NCBI GenBank assembly: GCA_024277375.1
Contig: JAJRVD010000104.1
Span: forward strand, 1-40,912
DNA length: 40,912 nt
Direction of reading: 5' to 3'
Source of the DNA: Candidatus Omnitrophota bacterium
Lineage (GTDB): Bacteria; Omnitrophota; Gorgyraeia; Tantalellales; Tantalellaceae
Positions within the stretch are counted from its first letter, which is position 1, and every line of letters starts with the position of its first letter. This document shows, in pieces, positions 40,908 to 40,912 of the stretch. The translations under genes and the position numbers were made by a program. The notes beneath the pieces were generated by a model. It ran no database searches and was not told the DNA's origin. It saw nothing but the letters and a program-made list of their open reading frames with translations.

Positions 40908-40912
40908 ATGAA
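40908..40912 (+). CDS. Start of a gene cut by the window end
   Basis: ATG at 40908 follows AAAGGAG by eight bases, so a gene probably starts here. Only the first codon and two bases are inside the window, so nothing can be said of the product. Its leader contains the hairpin described at 40866-40901. Confidence 0.4.

Overview
The window looks like a chromosomal contig from an uncultured, probably anaerobic and fermentative, Gram-negative-type bacterium. The diderm reading rests on a lipobox lipoprotein, several exported enzymes with Sec signal peptides, and classic GGAGG ribosome-binding sites. The mix of genes (C69 dipeptidase, AspT/AspD, GadB/GadC, PEGA protein, GT2) and the dense intergenic hairpin repeats would fit a Candidatus Omnitrophota-like lineage. 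That placement is only an impression and no phylogenetic marker is present. The code is standard: TAG, TAA and TGA all end intact genes.

Bases 1-18237 (almost all minus strand) form an amino-acid and dipeptide utilisation region. Exported enzymes are a type II asparaginase, a C69 dipeptidase with an N-terminal catalytic Cys after its signal peptide, a PsiD/phosphatidylserine-decarboxylase-like enzyme, and a PvlArgDC-like arginine decarboxylase. The last two are self-processing pyruvoyl enzymes. The cytoplasmic and inner-membrane side is aspD-aspT (Asp to Ala plus CO2, with Asp/Ala antiport) and gadC-gadB (Glu to GABA plus CO2, with Glu/GABA antiport). The inferred chain runs dipeptides and Asn, to Asp and Glu, to uptake and decarboxylation, to proton motive force. 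gadB carries an in-frame TAG after codon 52. Between the asp and gad operons lies an envelope operon of PEGA protein, processive-type GT2 and an exported GH-A-type glycosidase.

Bases 18238-31228 hold mostly housekeeping and transport genes: a tRNA-queuosine mannosyltransferase-like protein (divergent from gadC, apparently leaderless), RecQ, an ABC-F protein with degenerate motifs, a GPH-type sugar symporter, a HAD phosphatase, a PfkB sugar kinase, an ABC-2 exporter with a TPR protein, and two methyltransferase genes, one broken by an in-frame TAA.

Bases 31229-40912 are AT-rich accessory DNA resembling a genomic or defence-like island. They hold a zinc-ribbon/bPH protein, a lipoprotein, a DCL/DUF3223 protein with an HNH-like motif, a HAD protein, DUF2188, an unrecognised overlapping gene pair (one member broken by TAG) and a nuclease remnant. 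A plus-strand operon follows, encoding a single-cluster ferredoxin-like protein and a winged-helix-like protein. It ends in a 25-codon gene stub beside a perfect 38-bp palindrome and a hairpin that pairs the ribosome-binding site of the next gene.

Intergenic spaces across the left three quarters carry a MITE-like repeat family (14-bp terminal inverted repeats, GTAGGGG...CCCCTAC hairpin cores) and decayed gene fragments (GIY-YIG, GNAT).
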